Shown here: one piece after another, positions 1 to 8,533 of the stretch
How the letters are laid out: each line of letters begins with the position of its first letter
Position numbering within the stretch: the first letter of the stretch is position 1
Assembly: GCA_016935975.1 (NCBI GenBank)
Contig: JAFGPX010000257.1
Span: forward strand, 1 to 57,048
Direction of reading: 5' to 3'
Length of the DNA: 57,048 bases
DNA from: Deltaproteobacteria bacterium
GTDB taxonomy: Bacteria; Myxococcota_A; Polyangia; Fen-1088
Translations under genes and position numbers: made by a program
Notes under the pieces: generated by a model
Databases searched by the model: none
Told to the model about the DNA's origin: nothing
Seen by the model: the letters and a program-made list of their open reading frames with translations, nothing else

Positions 1-858
1 GGTTGCGTGGGCAATCCAGTGCCCACGGCCAATCCCGCCGCAGCGGGCCCGTTCAAGGTCAAGGCCGATAAAGGCGTGGGGCCCAAGGCGGGCTACATTC
101 CTGATCCGATCTACGGAGACGAACAACAGCGATTCAACATCTATCGTCCGGACAACCTTGCGACCAGCGGGTACTGCCACCCCATCGTGGTTTGGGCGAA
201 CGGTCACACGGACAATCCCGAGCCGAATCCCCCGCTTTGTGTCGTCGATTCGGGCGCCAACAAGTGGTGTGGACAGTATCTGCCTCTGATGCAGCATCTC
301 GCCTCGCACGGCTTCCTGGTGATTGCCTCGCTCAGCACCACCACCTCCAGGGGCGATCCGCTGCCCACGATCGCCGGCCTGAACTGGCTGCTCGAGCAGG
401 CCGAGGACTCGACAAGCCCCTACTATCACCGCCTCGACACCGCCAACATCGGGCAGCTCGGCCATTCGGAGGGCGGGATGTCGACCTGCAAGTCGGCGTC
501 CGAACCTCGTTACAAGGCCCTCGCCACGATCTGCGGCACCAGCACGCTCACCGGCCTTCACACCCCGATACTGTTCTACTGCGGCGGGAAGGACAACACG
601 GTGAAGTGCGACGGCGTCAGGAATGTTTTCCTCACGGTCAAGGATCAGCCCGCCTTCTTCATGAACGAGCTGGCCTCGGATCACGGGTGGTGGGTGTATC
701 AGGGAGCCAGCGGCGTCTCGCTTTCCATGGCCGCCGCGTGGTTCAGGGTTCATCTAATGAACGACACCGCGAACCGCAAGTACTTCTACGGCTCAGGCTG
801 CACTTTCTGCAAAGACAGCCGCGTGCAGGCCGAGCAGAACAGCCTGATGACCCAGTAG
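1..858 (+). CDS. Secreted alpha/beta-hydrolase, C-terminal part (5' end outside window)
   Basis: The reading frame is open from base 1 and begins inside a protein, so this is the C-terminal part of a longer gene. It shows an alpha/beta-hydrolase fold of the chlorophyllase/PET-hydrolase-like kind. The nucleophile elbow is G-H-S-E-G-G, followed by a G-G-K-D acid segment and D-H-G-W-W carrying the likely catalytic His. Several Cys residues suggest an exported, disulfide-bonded enzyme. It is a close paralogue of the hydrolase half of the lipoprotein at 2410-4062, with roughly 30 differences over about 283 aligned residues by eye. The missing part is therefore probably a lipoprotein head and Gly/Thr linker. 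The substrate is unknown; an ester is a reasonable inference. The stop is TAG at 856-858. Confidence 0.85.
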   Translation, partial: GCVGNPVPTANPAAAGPFKVKADKGVGPKAGYIPDPIYGDEQQRFNIYRPDNLATSGYCHPIVVWANGHTDNPEPNPPLCVVDSGANKWCGQYLPLMQHLASHGFLVIASLSTTTSRGDPLPTIAGLNWLLEQAEDSTSPYYHRLDTANIGQLGHSEGGMSTCKSASEPRYKALATICGTSTLTGLHTPILFYCGGKDNTVKCDGVRNVFLTVKDQPAFFMNELASDHGWWVYQGASGVSLSMAAAWFRVHLMNDTANRKYFYGSGCTFCKDSRVQAEQNSLMTQ

Positions 859-1330
859 GCGGCCCAAGGACACCGACAGACCGGCAAACGGTGCCCGCGC
901 CCTCGTAGAAGTCACCACCCGTACCATCCAGGGCAGGCTGCCGCTCAGGTTCCTAGCCGAAACGAAGCGGGTCTTCCCGCGTTGGAGGCTTTTGCCCCCA
1001 CCACGTTCGCCCCCACCCAAGCGGCCACGGCGGGGGCCATGGGGCGACCCCGGGCGCGCTCGGGAGCCCGTGGATCCGGGCCGCGCCTTAAGAACCGCGC
1101 ATTGCTTCGAAGTCGGCCGCGCCGGCCCCGTCCGGAGCTCGGATGGTCGGCAACCATCGGCAGCCGCTTGCCGAGAACACTCCATCATGGATGGCGGCGG
1201 CAGCGGCGGCAGCGACCAGCGCGAAACCCGCGAGCGGCCACACCTGTGTTGGAATGGATAGTGCTTGCCAAGCAGGATTGCGCGGTTGAAAATTGCTACG
1301 TCGCCACACTGCCGGCATGACGCTTCCCCG
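859..1330. other. Intergenic region, no gene recognised
   Basis: This 472-base stretch separates the hydrolase from the TPR gene. Open frames occur on both strands, but none shows a recognisable domain or start context. A TTGAAA hexamer lies about 45 bases before the ATG at 1331 and could be part of a promoter. No convincing -10 element or operator was seen. Confidence 0.5.
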
Positions 1331-2410
1331 ATGATTCCTTGGAGACAGCTTGTTCCCGTCTTTGCCCTTCTCCTGACAACGAGGGCAGGCCAGGCGCAGA
1401 GCATCGACGCCAAGGAGCGAACTGCGAAGAAGGCTTGTTTGGCCGGCGACTTCGCGAAGGGAGTGGCGATCCTCTCCGAGCTCTACGTGAGCACCGACGA
1501 CCCGACCTACATCTTCAACCAGGGGCGCTGCTTCGAACAGAATCGTCGCTACGAGGACGCCATAGCCCGGTTTCAGGAGTACTTGCGTGTCGGCAAACGA
1601 CTCAGCAAGCTCGACAAGACCACGGCTCAGACGCACATCGCCGATTGCGAGAGTCTTCTCGCCAAGCAGGGCAGCTTGCAGACGGCCTCCGGCGCTCCGT
1701 CCGGCAGAGGTGAAAGCAAGGAAGCCAGAGAGAAGGCCGCGATGCGGGCCTGTCTGACGGGCGATGTCGCCTCCGGGGTTGGGATACTGACTGATCTCTT
1801 CATCGAGACCAAGGACACGACGTACCTCTTCAACCAAGGGCGTTGCTTCGAACAGAATCGCCAATACGAAGAAGCCGTCGGTCGCTTTCGCGAGTACCTG
1901 ATCAAGACGAGGGATCTTTCGCCTGATTACAGAGCTGATACCGAAAGACACATCGCTGCGTGCGAGTCATACCTGCGCGATAAGTCCACGGCGACAGGAA
2001 AGGCCGAACCGGCAGTGTCGACCGAAGACCAGCCGGTGGTGGAAAGGAGGACAGCGGAGGTGGCTGCCGCGTCACCCACCCCGGGCCGAGCGGGCTCCGC
2101 GCTTCGAAGCACGGGTGTGGCAATAGGAGTGGCTGGAGCGGCAGGGCTGGCCACCGGCCTGGTCTTGAATCTAAAGGCCAACAGCATGTCGGATGATCTC
2201 GAGAAGCTGTACGACGCCGGGGTCGACTCAAGTCGCAAGCGATTCGAAATCGCCGGTTGGATTGCCTATGGCGCGGGCGCCGCATGCGTCGCCACGGGTG
2301 CCGTGTTCTACTATTTTGGCTGGCGGCGCGCCGAGCGGGCGGGTTCCGTGGCATTGGTCCCGATCGTCGGCCCCGACATGGCTGGGACCGTCCTCAAGGG
2401 AAGCTTCTAA
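1331..2410 (+). CDS. Secreted/membrane TPR protein with two TPR units
   Basis: The protein has 359 residues. The ATG at 1331 is chosen because it opens a clean signal peptide ending near G-Q-A-Q-S; an in-frame upstream start at 1265 would put 22 odd residues before it. Two similar blocks, at about residues 28-105 and 140-215, each read K/R-A-C-L-x-G-D, then I-F/L-F-N-Q-G-R-C-F-E-Q-N-R and an E-Y-L helix, which is typical of TPR pairs. The C-terminus has two hydrophobic segments around the motif L-N-L-K-A-N. It probably sits in the envelope as a scaffold. Its stop TAA shares a base with the ATG of the next lipoprotein, so the two are translationally coupled. A one-TPR paralogue lies at 4176-5015. 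Confidence 0.8.
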   Translation: MIPWRQLVPVFALLLTTRAGQAQSIDAKERTAKKACLAGDFAKGVAILSELYVSTDDPTYIFNQGRCFEQNRRYEDAIARFQEYLRVGKRLSKLDKTTAQTHIADCESLLAKQGSLQTASGAPSGRGESKEAREKAAMRACLTGDVASGVGILTDLFIETKDTTYLFNQGRCFEQNRQYEEAVGRFREYLIKTRDLSPDYRADTERHIAACESYLRDKSTATGKAEPAVSTEDQPVVERRTAEVAAASPTPGRAGSALRSTGVAIGVAGAAGLATGLVLNLKANSMSDDLEKLYDAGVDSSRKRFEIAGWIAYGAGAACVATGAVFYYFGWRRAERAGSVALVPIVGPDMAGTVLKGSF

Positions 2411-4062
2411 TGGATTCGCGAACGGGCGGACGGATTCCAGCGATCGTGCCAGTGCTTGTCACGGTTTCGGCCTTGCCATTCGGGGCCTGTTTCCGGCACC
2501 CAGACGTGAACAAGATGAATTGCAGTGTCGAGAAGGGCTGCCCAGCCGGCTATACCTGCGTCGTCGCCGGTTTGACTGGACACTGTCAGCGGCCAACCGA
2601 CGGCGCTGATACCGCTCAGTCTGCCATTACCGATGCTGGCGCCATCAACACAGTCGGTGACACAGAGCGCGTTGGAGCAGTGGTGGACGGCGGTGGCAGA
2701 GTCGACGCAGACGGTGACACCATCGTCGACTCCATCAACGTCGCCGACCGCAGTGGCACCGAGGCGAGCGTGTTGGACACTCCAATGGCGGATGAAGACG
2801 CTCCGCTCATCTATGACGGTGGGCCCGGAACAGGCGGAGCGGGAGGCAGTGGCATGGGTGTCGGAGGAGCAACCGGGACCGGTGGCCTCGCCACAGGCGG
2901 AGCCCTGGGGTCTGCGGGAGCGTCGGGGTCGGGCGGAGGGTCCAGCCTTGGCGGCGCAAAGGGGTCTGCGGGCATGTCCAGCGCCGGGGGAACGTTGGGG
3001 TCAGGTGGCGTGCTCGGGTCCGGCGGCACGCCAGGGACCGGGGGCATGTCCGCCGCCGGGGGAACGCCAGGCACTGGGGGAACGATCGGCGCCGGAACTG
3101 GAGGAACGACCGGCGTCGGCGGAGCCCCGGGAACTGGAGGAACGACCGGCGTCGGCGGAGCCCCAGGGACTGGGGGCTCGTCCGATGCCGGTTCGCCGAC
3201 CGGTTGTGTCGGCAACGCGTGGCCCACGGCCAATCCCGCCGCTACGGGCCCATTCGAGGTTGCAGCCGACAAAGGGGTCGGGCCCAAGGCGGGCTACACT
3301 CCTGATCCGATCTACGGCGACGAACAACAACGCTTCAATATCTATCGCCCGAAGGACCTCGCGACCAGCGGGTACTGCCACCCCATCCTGGTCTGGGCGA
3401 ACGCCCACACGGACAATCCCGAACCGAATCCCCCGCTGTGTGTCGTCGACCCAGACGCCTACAAGTGGTGCGGACAGTACTTGCCTCTGATGCAGCATCT
3501 CGCCTCGCACGGTTTCCTGGTGATTGCCTCGCTCAGCACCACCACCTCCAGGGGCGACCCGCTACCCACGATCGCCGGCTTGAACTGGCTGCTAGAGCAG
3601 GCCGAGGATTCGGCCAGCCCCTACTATCACCGCCTGGACACGGCGAACATCGGCCAGCTCGGTCACTCGGAGGGCGGAATGTCGACCTGCATGTCCGCAT
3701 CCGAACCTCGCTACAAGGCCCTCGCAACGATTTGCGGCACCAGGTCGCCGCTCACCGGTCTTCACACCCCGATACTGTTCTACTGCGGCGGAAAAGACAC
3801 CGTGGTGAAGTGCGACGGCGTCAGGAACACCTTCCTCACGGTCACGGACCAGCCCGCCTTCTTCATCAACGAGCTGAACTCGGACCACGGTTGGTGGGTG
3901 GATCAGGGAGCCAGCGGCGTCGCTTTCTCCATGGCCGCCGCGTGGTTCAGGGGCTACCTGATGAACGACACCGCGAACCGCAAGTACTTCTATGGCTCGA
4001 ACTGCACCTTCTGCACCGACAGCCGCGTGCAGGTCGAGCAGAACAGCCTGATGACCCAGTAG
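2410..4062 (+). CDS. Lipoprotein with Cys-rich head, Gly/Thr linker and alpha/beta-hydrolase domain
   Basis: The protein has 550 residues. The ATG overlaps the stop of the TPR gene. A signal sequence ends at a lipobox-like F-G-A-C, giving acylated Cys27. A short Cys-rich head follows (C-x-x-x-K-G-C-P-A-G-Y-T-C), then an acidic region and a long G/T/S-rich linker at about residues 138-262. The hydrolase domain runs to the end with apparent triad Ser420 (G-H-S-E-G-G), Asp463 (G-G-K-D) and His493 (D-H-G-W-W). It is probably anchored in the outer membrane and presents the enzyme on a flexible stalk. The hydrolase half is paralogous to 1-858. The substrate cannot be deduced; an esterase or depolymerase role is inference. 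Confidence 0.85.
   Translation: MDSRTGGRIPAIVPVLVTVSALPFGACFRHPDVNKMNCSVEKGCPAGYTCVVAGLTGHCQRPTDGADTAQSAITDAGAINTVGDTERVGAVVDGGGRVDADGDTIVDSINVADRSGTEASVLDTPMADEDAPLIYDGGPGTGGAGGSGMGVGGATGTGGLATGGALGSAGASGSGGGSSLGGAKGSAGMSSAGGTLGSGGVLGSGGTPGTGGMSAAGGTPGTGGTIGAGTGGTTGVGGAPGTGGTTGVGGAPGTGGSSDAGSPTGCVGNAWPTANPAATGPFEVAADKGVGPKAGYTPDPIYGDEQQRFNIYRPKDLATSGYCHPILVWANAHTDNPEPNPPLCVVDPDAYKWCGQYLPLMQHLASHGFLVIASLSTTTSRGDPLPTIAGLNWLLEQAEDSASPYYHRLDTANIGQLGHSEGGMSTCMSASEPRYKALATICGTRSPLTGLHTPILFYCGGKDTVVKCDGVRNTFLTVTDQPAFFINELNSDHGWWVDQGASGVAFSMAAAWFRGYLMNDTANRKYFYGSNCTFCTDSRVQVEQNSLMTQ
3094..3164 (+). repeat. Perfect tandem repeat (35-36 bp unit, two copies) in the linker
   Basis: Bases 3094-3128 and 3130-3164 are identical 35-mers, so the unit is 36 bp. 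It lies at the end of the Gly/Thr linker coding region and adds 12 codons per copy. Slippage here would change stalk length without shifting frame. Confidence 0.85.
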
Positions 4063-4175
4063 GCGGCCGAGGGCACCGAGCGCCTCTGTCGCCGGCCTTT
4101 CCCGTCAGCGGCACGCTCCACCACAAACGTCCATATCATCTTGTTTTGCGTGGTTTTTCGTACCAGACTGCCGCC

Positions 4176-5015
4176 ATGAGCCAGACTAGACCGCACAACT
4201 CTCATAGCCATGTCTGGGTACTTGCATTCACGGTCGTTTCGTTGTTTCTCACGACCGCGCCGGCGGCTGCCGCCGGCCGGAAGCCACAGGAACGCCGGGC
4301 CCGAAAGGCGTGCCTCACCGGTGACTACGCCAAGGGTGTCGACATTCTGTCGGATCTGTTCGTCGATACCCGGGACCCGACCTACATCTTCAATCAAGGT
4401 CGTTGCCTTGAACAGAACCGCCGCTACGAGGACGCCATCGCCCGCTTCGAGGAGTACCTGCGCTTGGCCGATGCGACCATGGGTCCGGAGGACAGGGCCG
4501 CGGCCGAGAAGCACATCGCCGAGTGCAAGAGCAAGCTGCCGAAGGATCAGGCTGATTCGCCAGTCCAGCCGGCACCCCAGCCACCGACCTTGCCCGTGCC
4601 TCCGCCAACGCCCGAGCCCGCGGCAGCGGAGCTGCCAACCGCGGTCGTGGCACGACCCACACCCCAGCCGGTGGAAGGGCGCCGTCGGTGGGGCCTGGTG
4701 ACTGCGGGGATCATCACGAGTGTCGTGGGCGCGGGAGGCGTGGTCACCGGGGTCATCTTCAACGTCAAGGCCAACGACGCTGCCCGGGAGCTGGAGACCG
4801 AAGTTGGTGCTTATCCGGCCAAGAGCAATGATGAGAAAAACTACAAGACGGTCGCGTGGATTGGCTACGGTGTTGGCGCTGCTTGCGTGGCGACCGGAGC
4901 CGTTCTGATTGCGGTTGGCGCCATCAAGTCGAGCTCGAAGTCGTCGTCCGAAGTTGCGTTCGTGCCCACGCTCGGCCCCGGCCAGGTGGGTGCCATGTTG
5001 ACGGGAGCCTTCTAA
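4176..5015 (+). CDS. Secreted/membrane TPR protein with one TPR unit
   Basis: The protein has 279 residues. The ATG at 4176 gives a signal peptide with a hydrophobic core ending in A-P-A-A-A-A. One TPR block (K-A-C-L-T-G-D to E-Y-L-R-L) is followed by a Pro-rich linker and two C-terminal hydrophobic stretches around N-V-K-A-N. It is a shorter paralogue of the protein at 1331-2410, which carries two such blocks. As in that pair, its stop overlaps the start of a lipoprotein gene (TAATG), so the unit of TPR protein plus lipoprotein has been duplicated. It is probably an envelope-anchored scaffold or partner for the lipoprotein. Confidence 0.8.
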   Translation: MSQTRPHNSHSHVWVLAFTVVSLFLTTAPAAAAGRKPQERRARKACLTGDYAKGVDILSDLFVDTRDPTYIFNQGRCLEQNRRYEDAIARFEEYLRLADATMGPEDRAAAEKHIAECKSKLPKDQADSPVQPAPQPPTLPVPPPTPEPAAAELPTAVVARPTPQPVEGRRRWGLVTAGIITSVVGAGGVVTGVIFNVKANDAARELETEVGAYPAKSNDEKNYKTVAWIGYGVGAACVATGAVLIAVGAIKSSSKSSSEVAFVPTLGPGQVGAMLTGAF

Positions 5016-7465
5016 TGAAAACGCCAACCGCGTCTAGCGTACTCGTGGCCGCCGTTCTGATTTGTCTCGGCGCAGTCTCATGCTTTCGCGGCTACGACCC
5101 CTCGAAGATCAAGTGCGATGACAAGTCGCAATGTCCATCCGGCTACGATTGCGTTCGGCTTCCCGACCAGCCACATGGAACATGCACGCGCGGTATGGCT
5201 GACGCGAGGAGCCTCGTCGACGGGATTCAGCCGAGCGACAGCGCGGGCGATGTCAAGCTCGATGGCCCGCGCGACCTCGCGACAGGCGGCGCGGATGGGC
5301 TCGCGGATGCTCGTCTAGATGGCGCGGGCGGCGTGGCCGGAGCAAGCGGCGGCAGTTCGGGCGCGCGGGATGCGGCTGGGATGGGTGGCGGCACCGGCGG
5401 AGATGTGGACGCCCCCATCGGAACGGGCGGCAGCTCTCCGCCTGACGCGGGCCTGGCCAAGGGTGCCCCCTGCACCAGCAAGGAGCAGTGTCAGACCACG
5501 TTCTGCATAGATGGCGTCTGTTGTGACAAGGCATGCGACGGCTGCGATGCCTGCTCCGCGGCCATGACGGGCGGCGAGGACGGGACCTGCGCGCCGGTGG
5601 CCAGCGGCACGGATCCCCATGAAGCGTGCGCAGATGAGACCGCGGCCACCCCGGCTAACCCGTGTGGCAACGACGGGACGTGCGATGGCAAAGGGGCGTG
5701 CCGCAAGGTCGGAGCCGGCCAGGAATGCGGCCCGGCCTCGTGCAGCAGCGACGGCACGACGTTTACGCCCGCGTCGAGTTGCGACGGCAACGGTGTTTGC
5801 TCGCCTGGCACTCCTCAAGTTTGCACGCCTTACGAATGCACAACCACGGGCTGCAAGAGAACTTGTTCCTTGCAAACGCAGTGCGAAACCGGCACCTACT
5901 GCGATACCACGGCCGGCATCTGCCTCGCGAAGAAGGCGAATGGCAAGACAGCCACCCAGACCTTCGAGTGCGTATCCGGGATCGTTGCGGATGGCGTCTG
6001 CTGCGATAAGGAGTGCACGGGCTGCAATGCATGCACCGCCGCCTTGAACGGACAGGCCGCGAGCACGACGGGGACGTGCATGCCGGTGACCACCGCCAAG
6101 GCCGCAGACCCGCACGGTGTGTGCCCGGCCGGAAGCGATCCTTGCGGCATGGACGGCACCTGCAACGGAGCGGGAGCCTGCCACTACGCCGCGGTCGGAT
6201 CGGATTGCGGCACCCCCTCCTGCAACGCGAGCACCTCGATGCTAACCAAGAGCACTTGCAGCAGCAGCCACACCTGTGTCGCAGGCACACCGAATGCGTG
6301 TCCCGGACTACTGGCGTGTGCCTCGACAACCGCGTGCAGGACCGGCGCCTGCTCGGTCGACGGCGATTGCGCGACAGGCAACTTCTGCTTGGGCGGCACT
6401 TGTACCCCGAAGTACGACAACGGGCATAGCTGCGCCGCCGGGGCCAACAACCAATGCCGGAGCAACAACTGTGTCGGCACCACGTGCTGCTCGACCCCCT
6501 GCGGGGAATGCCATACCTGCGCCAATTCGACGGGAACGTGCACCCAGGTGGCCAACGGCACGGCCTGTGGCACCGGGGTCTGCTACAACGGAACCTGCAA
6601 TGCTTGCACGGCCAATCAACCTTGCACGGTGAGCGGCGAGGAGTGCTGGAACCACGCGACCTCATGTTCTACCGGCGTGAGCGAGTGTGTGAGGACCACC
6701 TATGTCACCAACGGCACCCTGTGCGGGGACGCGGCAACCTGCTCCGGGAACCAGTCCATCGGCCACTGGACCTGCCAGGCGGGGACTTGCACCCAACCCA
6801 CGCCGACGCCCTGCCCGTACACATGCAACTCGAGCACCGGATTGTGCGCTGGAGAGTGTACTCCTAGCACAAGGCAATGCTCCTCGGGCACGCAATATCA
6901 GATTTGTGGATCCAATTACCTGTGGGGTAACCCGCAGAACTGCGGCTTCGGGCTCGAATGTTCGGGAGCGGGAACCTGCACTTGCACCTCGACTTCGTGT
7001 TCCGGATGTTGTTCGGGTAACGTGTGCCAGGCGACGAAGCCGACGTGGTATCGCGATACCGATGGCGACGGCTACGGCGTTTCCTCGTCCACCGTCCAAG
7101 CTTGCACCAAACCGGCAGGATACGCCGCAACTGCCGGGGACTGCTGCGACAGCGACGGCCGTGCCTATCCCGGGTCCAACAACTGCTTGACCAGTCCCCG
7201 CACCAGCTGCGGTGGATACGACTACGATTGCGATGGACAGCAAACCGAGTGCAACGCCCCAACCTCGGACTGCCCTTCCGACGGTCTATGTTTGCCCACG
7301 GGGGTCTGCAGTGCCCCCGTTTGCCACAATTACTCCTACGGATTCTTTGACTTCTCGTGCGGCACTGGATTCACTTACTTGGTGAGTGAAAACACTTGCG
7401 TCAATGATGGGGGCTGCGTAACGGGTGGGTCGCAATACGCGGGCCCCAATGGAGCGTGCCGCTGA
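5015..7465 (+). CDS. Large Cys-rich lipoprotein with MopE-like metal-binding motif
   Basis: The protein has 816 residues. The ATG overlaps the upstream TPR stop. The lipobox A-V-S-C gives Cys23. The head (C-D-D-K-S-Q-C-P-S-G-Y-D-C) resembles that of the hydrolase lipoprotein at 2410-4062, and a short Gly-rich linker follows. The remainder holds repeated Cys-rich blocks such as C-C-D-K-x-C-x-G-C-x-A-C with G-T-C-x-P-V, probably disulfide-locked. Near the C-terminus lies D-T-D-G-D-G-Y-G followed by G-D-C-C-D-S-D and a Pro-Gly. This fits the MopE-type copper/calcium-binding motif seen in myxobacterial secreted proteins, although one expected Asp is Cys. It is likely a surface binding or adhesive protein; the ligand is unknown. 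Confidence 0.8.
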   Translation: MKTPTASSVLVAAVLICLGAVSCFRGYDPSKIKCDDKSQCPSGYDCVRLPDQPHGTCTRGMADARSLVDGIQPSDSAGDVKLDGPRDLATGGADGLADARLDGAGGVAGASGGSSGARDAAGMGGGTGGDVDAPIGTGGSSPPDAGLAKGAPCTSKEQCQTTFCIDGVCCDKACDGCDACSAAMTGGEDGTCAPVASGTDPHEACADETAATPANPCGNDGTCDGKGACRKVGAGQECGPASCSSDGTTFTPASSCDGNGVCSPGTPQVCTPYECTTTGCKRTCSLQTQCETGTYCDTTAGICLAKKANGKTATQTFECVSGIVADGVCCDKECTGCNACTAALNGQAASTTGTCMPVTTAKAADPHGVCPAGSDPCGMDGTCNGAGACHYAAVGSDCGTPSCNASTSMLTKSTCSSSHTCVAGTPNACPGLLACASTTACRTGACSVDGDCATGNFCLGGTCTPKYDNGHSCAAGANNQCRSNNCVGTTCCSTPCGECHTCANSTGTCTQVANGTACGTGVCYNGTCNACTANQPCTVSGEECWNHATSCSTGVSECVRTTYVTNGTLCGDAATCSGNQSIGHWTCQAGTCTQPTPTPCPYTCNSSTGLCAGECTPSTRQCSSGTQYQICGSNYLWGNPQNCGFGLECSGAGTCTCTSTSCSGCCSGNVCQATKPTWYRDTDGDGYGVSSSTVQACTKPAGYAATAGDCCDSDGRAYPGSNNCLTSPRTSCGGYDYDCDGQQTECNAPTSDCPSDGLCLPTGVCSAPVCHNYSYGFFDFSCGTGFTYLVSENTCVNDGGCVTGGSQYAGPNGACR

Positions 7466-7655
7466 CGGGCTCTGCGGGCCGCATGCAGGCCGCCTCCGGT
7501 AACGGCCTTGCCCGCGCCGGTGCTGGTCTTGGCACCGGCTGCCGATGGCAAGACGCCGTCGCTGGCAATCGCCCCCGCGCCATGGACGCCGTCGGCCCGT
7601 CCGGAAGTCGGACGCCCGGCAACTATCGAGCGCGGTTTGCCGAGACCCCTGGTAG

Positions 7656-7799
7656 GTGCCCACCAGTCCCGCGGTCCCGCTCGCCAAGGCGCCAGATGCT
7701 ATCTGGCCGGGCGGCAGTCCGCCCGGGTACGAGCGTCGGCGTCCCGAGCTGAGCACCTTGCACAAAGTGGTGCGCAAGAACCCAGACCTCCTGACATAA
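7656..7799 (+). pseudogene. IS91-family transposase, N-terminal remnant
   Basis: A frame beginning at GTG 7656 encodes 47 residues. It contains Y-E-R-R-R-P-E-L-S-T-L-H-K-V-V-R, which resembles the conserved extreme N-terminus of IS91-type transposases (R-R-P-E-x-x-x-L-Y-x-V-V-R-E). The similarity ends about where the left inverted repeat of the downstream insertion sequence begins (7784), and a stop follows inside the repeat. I find no continuation beyond the right end at 10351, so the rest was probably lost. Family assignment rests on one short motif. Confidence 0.45.
7784..7797. repeat. Left terminal inverted repeat of the insertion sequence
   Basis: AGACCTCCTGACAT is exactly reverse-complementary to 10338-10351. 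The match does not extend on either side. Confidence 0.75.
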
Positions 7800-7853
7800 G
7801 GGGGGAGGAAGTACGCGGGATCGCTTGATTTCGTCAGGGTCCGGCAGCCTGAG

Positions 7854-8533
7854 GGTGCGGACCCAAACCTGTCCGGTTTTTTCATCCAGCCGTGCGTGCG
7901 CGGGATGGCCGCGAGAATGTGGCGGGATGGCGAAGCCATCCTCACAGGGCGAGCTGTTTCCGACGGAAGTCGCCGGCGACGATGTCACCATCCTGAGCTC
8001 GCGCTGTCGGCTGCTACGGGAAGACGAGCAGACGGTGGTGGTGGTGTGCGGTGCACCCGTCGCGCACTTCAAGGAAACCGACCGGCTGGCCAAGGCCAAT
8101 GTGATGGTGATGCTGGTCGAGCACGGGTGGGCGACGAAGGTAGAGGTGGCGCGCGCCTTCGCCTGCGACGTGCGGACGGTGCGCCGAGCGCAGACCCGTT
8201 ACGACGAGGGCGGATTGGCCGCCTTGGGAAGAGCCATCGGCTTTCCCAAAGGCCGGCGACGTGACCGCGCTCGCGATCGCAGGGTCGCGGAGTTGAGGGC
8301 GTCCGGCTGTTCCCAGCGCGAGATCGCGCGCCGGCTCGGCTGCGATGAGAAGGCGATACGCAAGCGTTTGCGACGTCTGGGCTGGAAGGCGCCGAGTGCC
8401 GAACAGACCGTGCTGCCGCATGTTGTGCTGGGGATGCCGGGTGCGGACCCAAACCTGTCCGGTTCGCCGCCACCGTCCGTCGAGAGCGCGGGTGCTACGG
8501 CACCCGAAGGTGCGGACCCAAACCTGTCCGGTT
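7854..8533 (+). repeat. Three identical 25-bp direct repeats inside the insertion sequence
   Basis: Copies at 7854-7878, 8440-8464 and 8509-8533 are identical and share the core GCGGACCCAAACCTGTCCGG. The first precedes the transposase start. The other two lie within the gene, both in the same frame and 23 codons apart, encoding G-A-D-P-N-L-S-G. A related sequence (AAACCGGACATTT, in opposite orientation) lies near the right end at about 10313. Confidence 0.9.
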
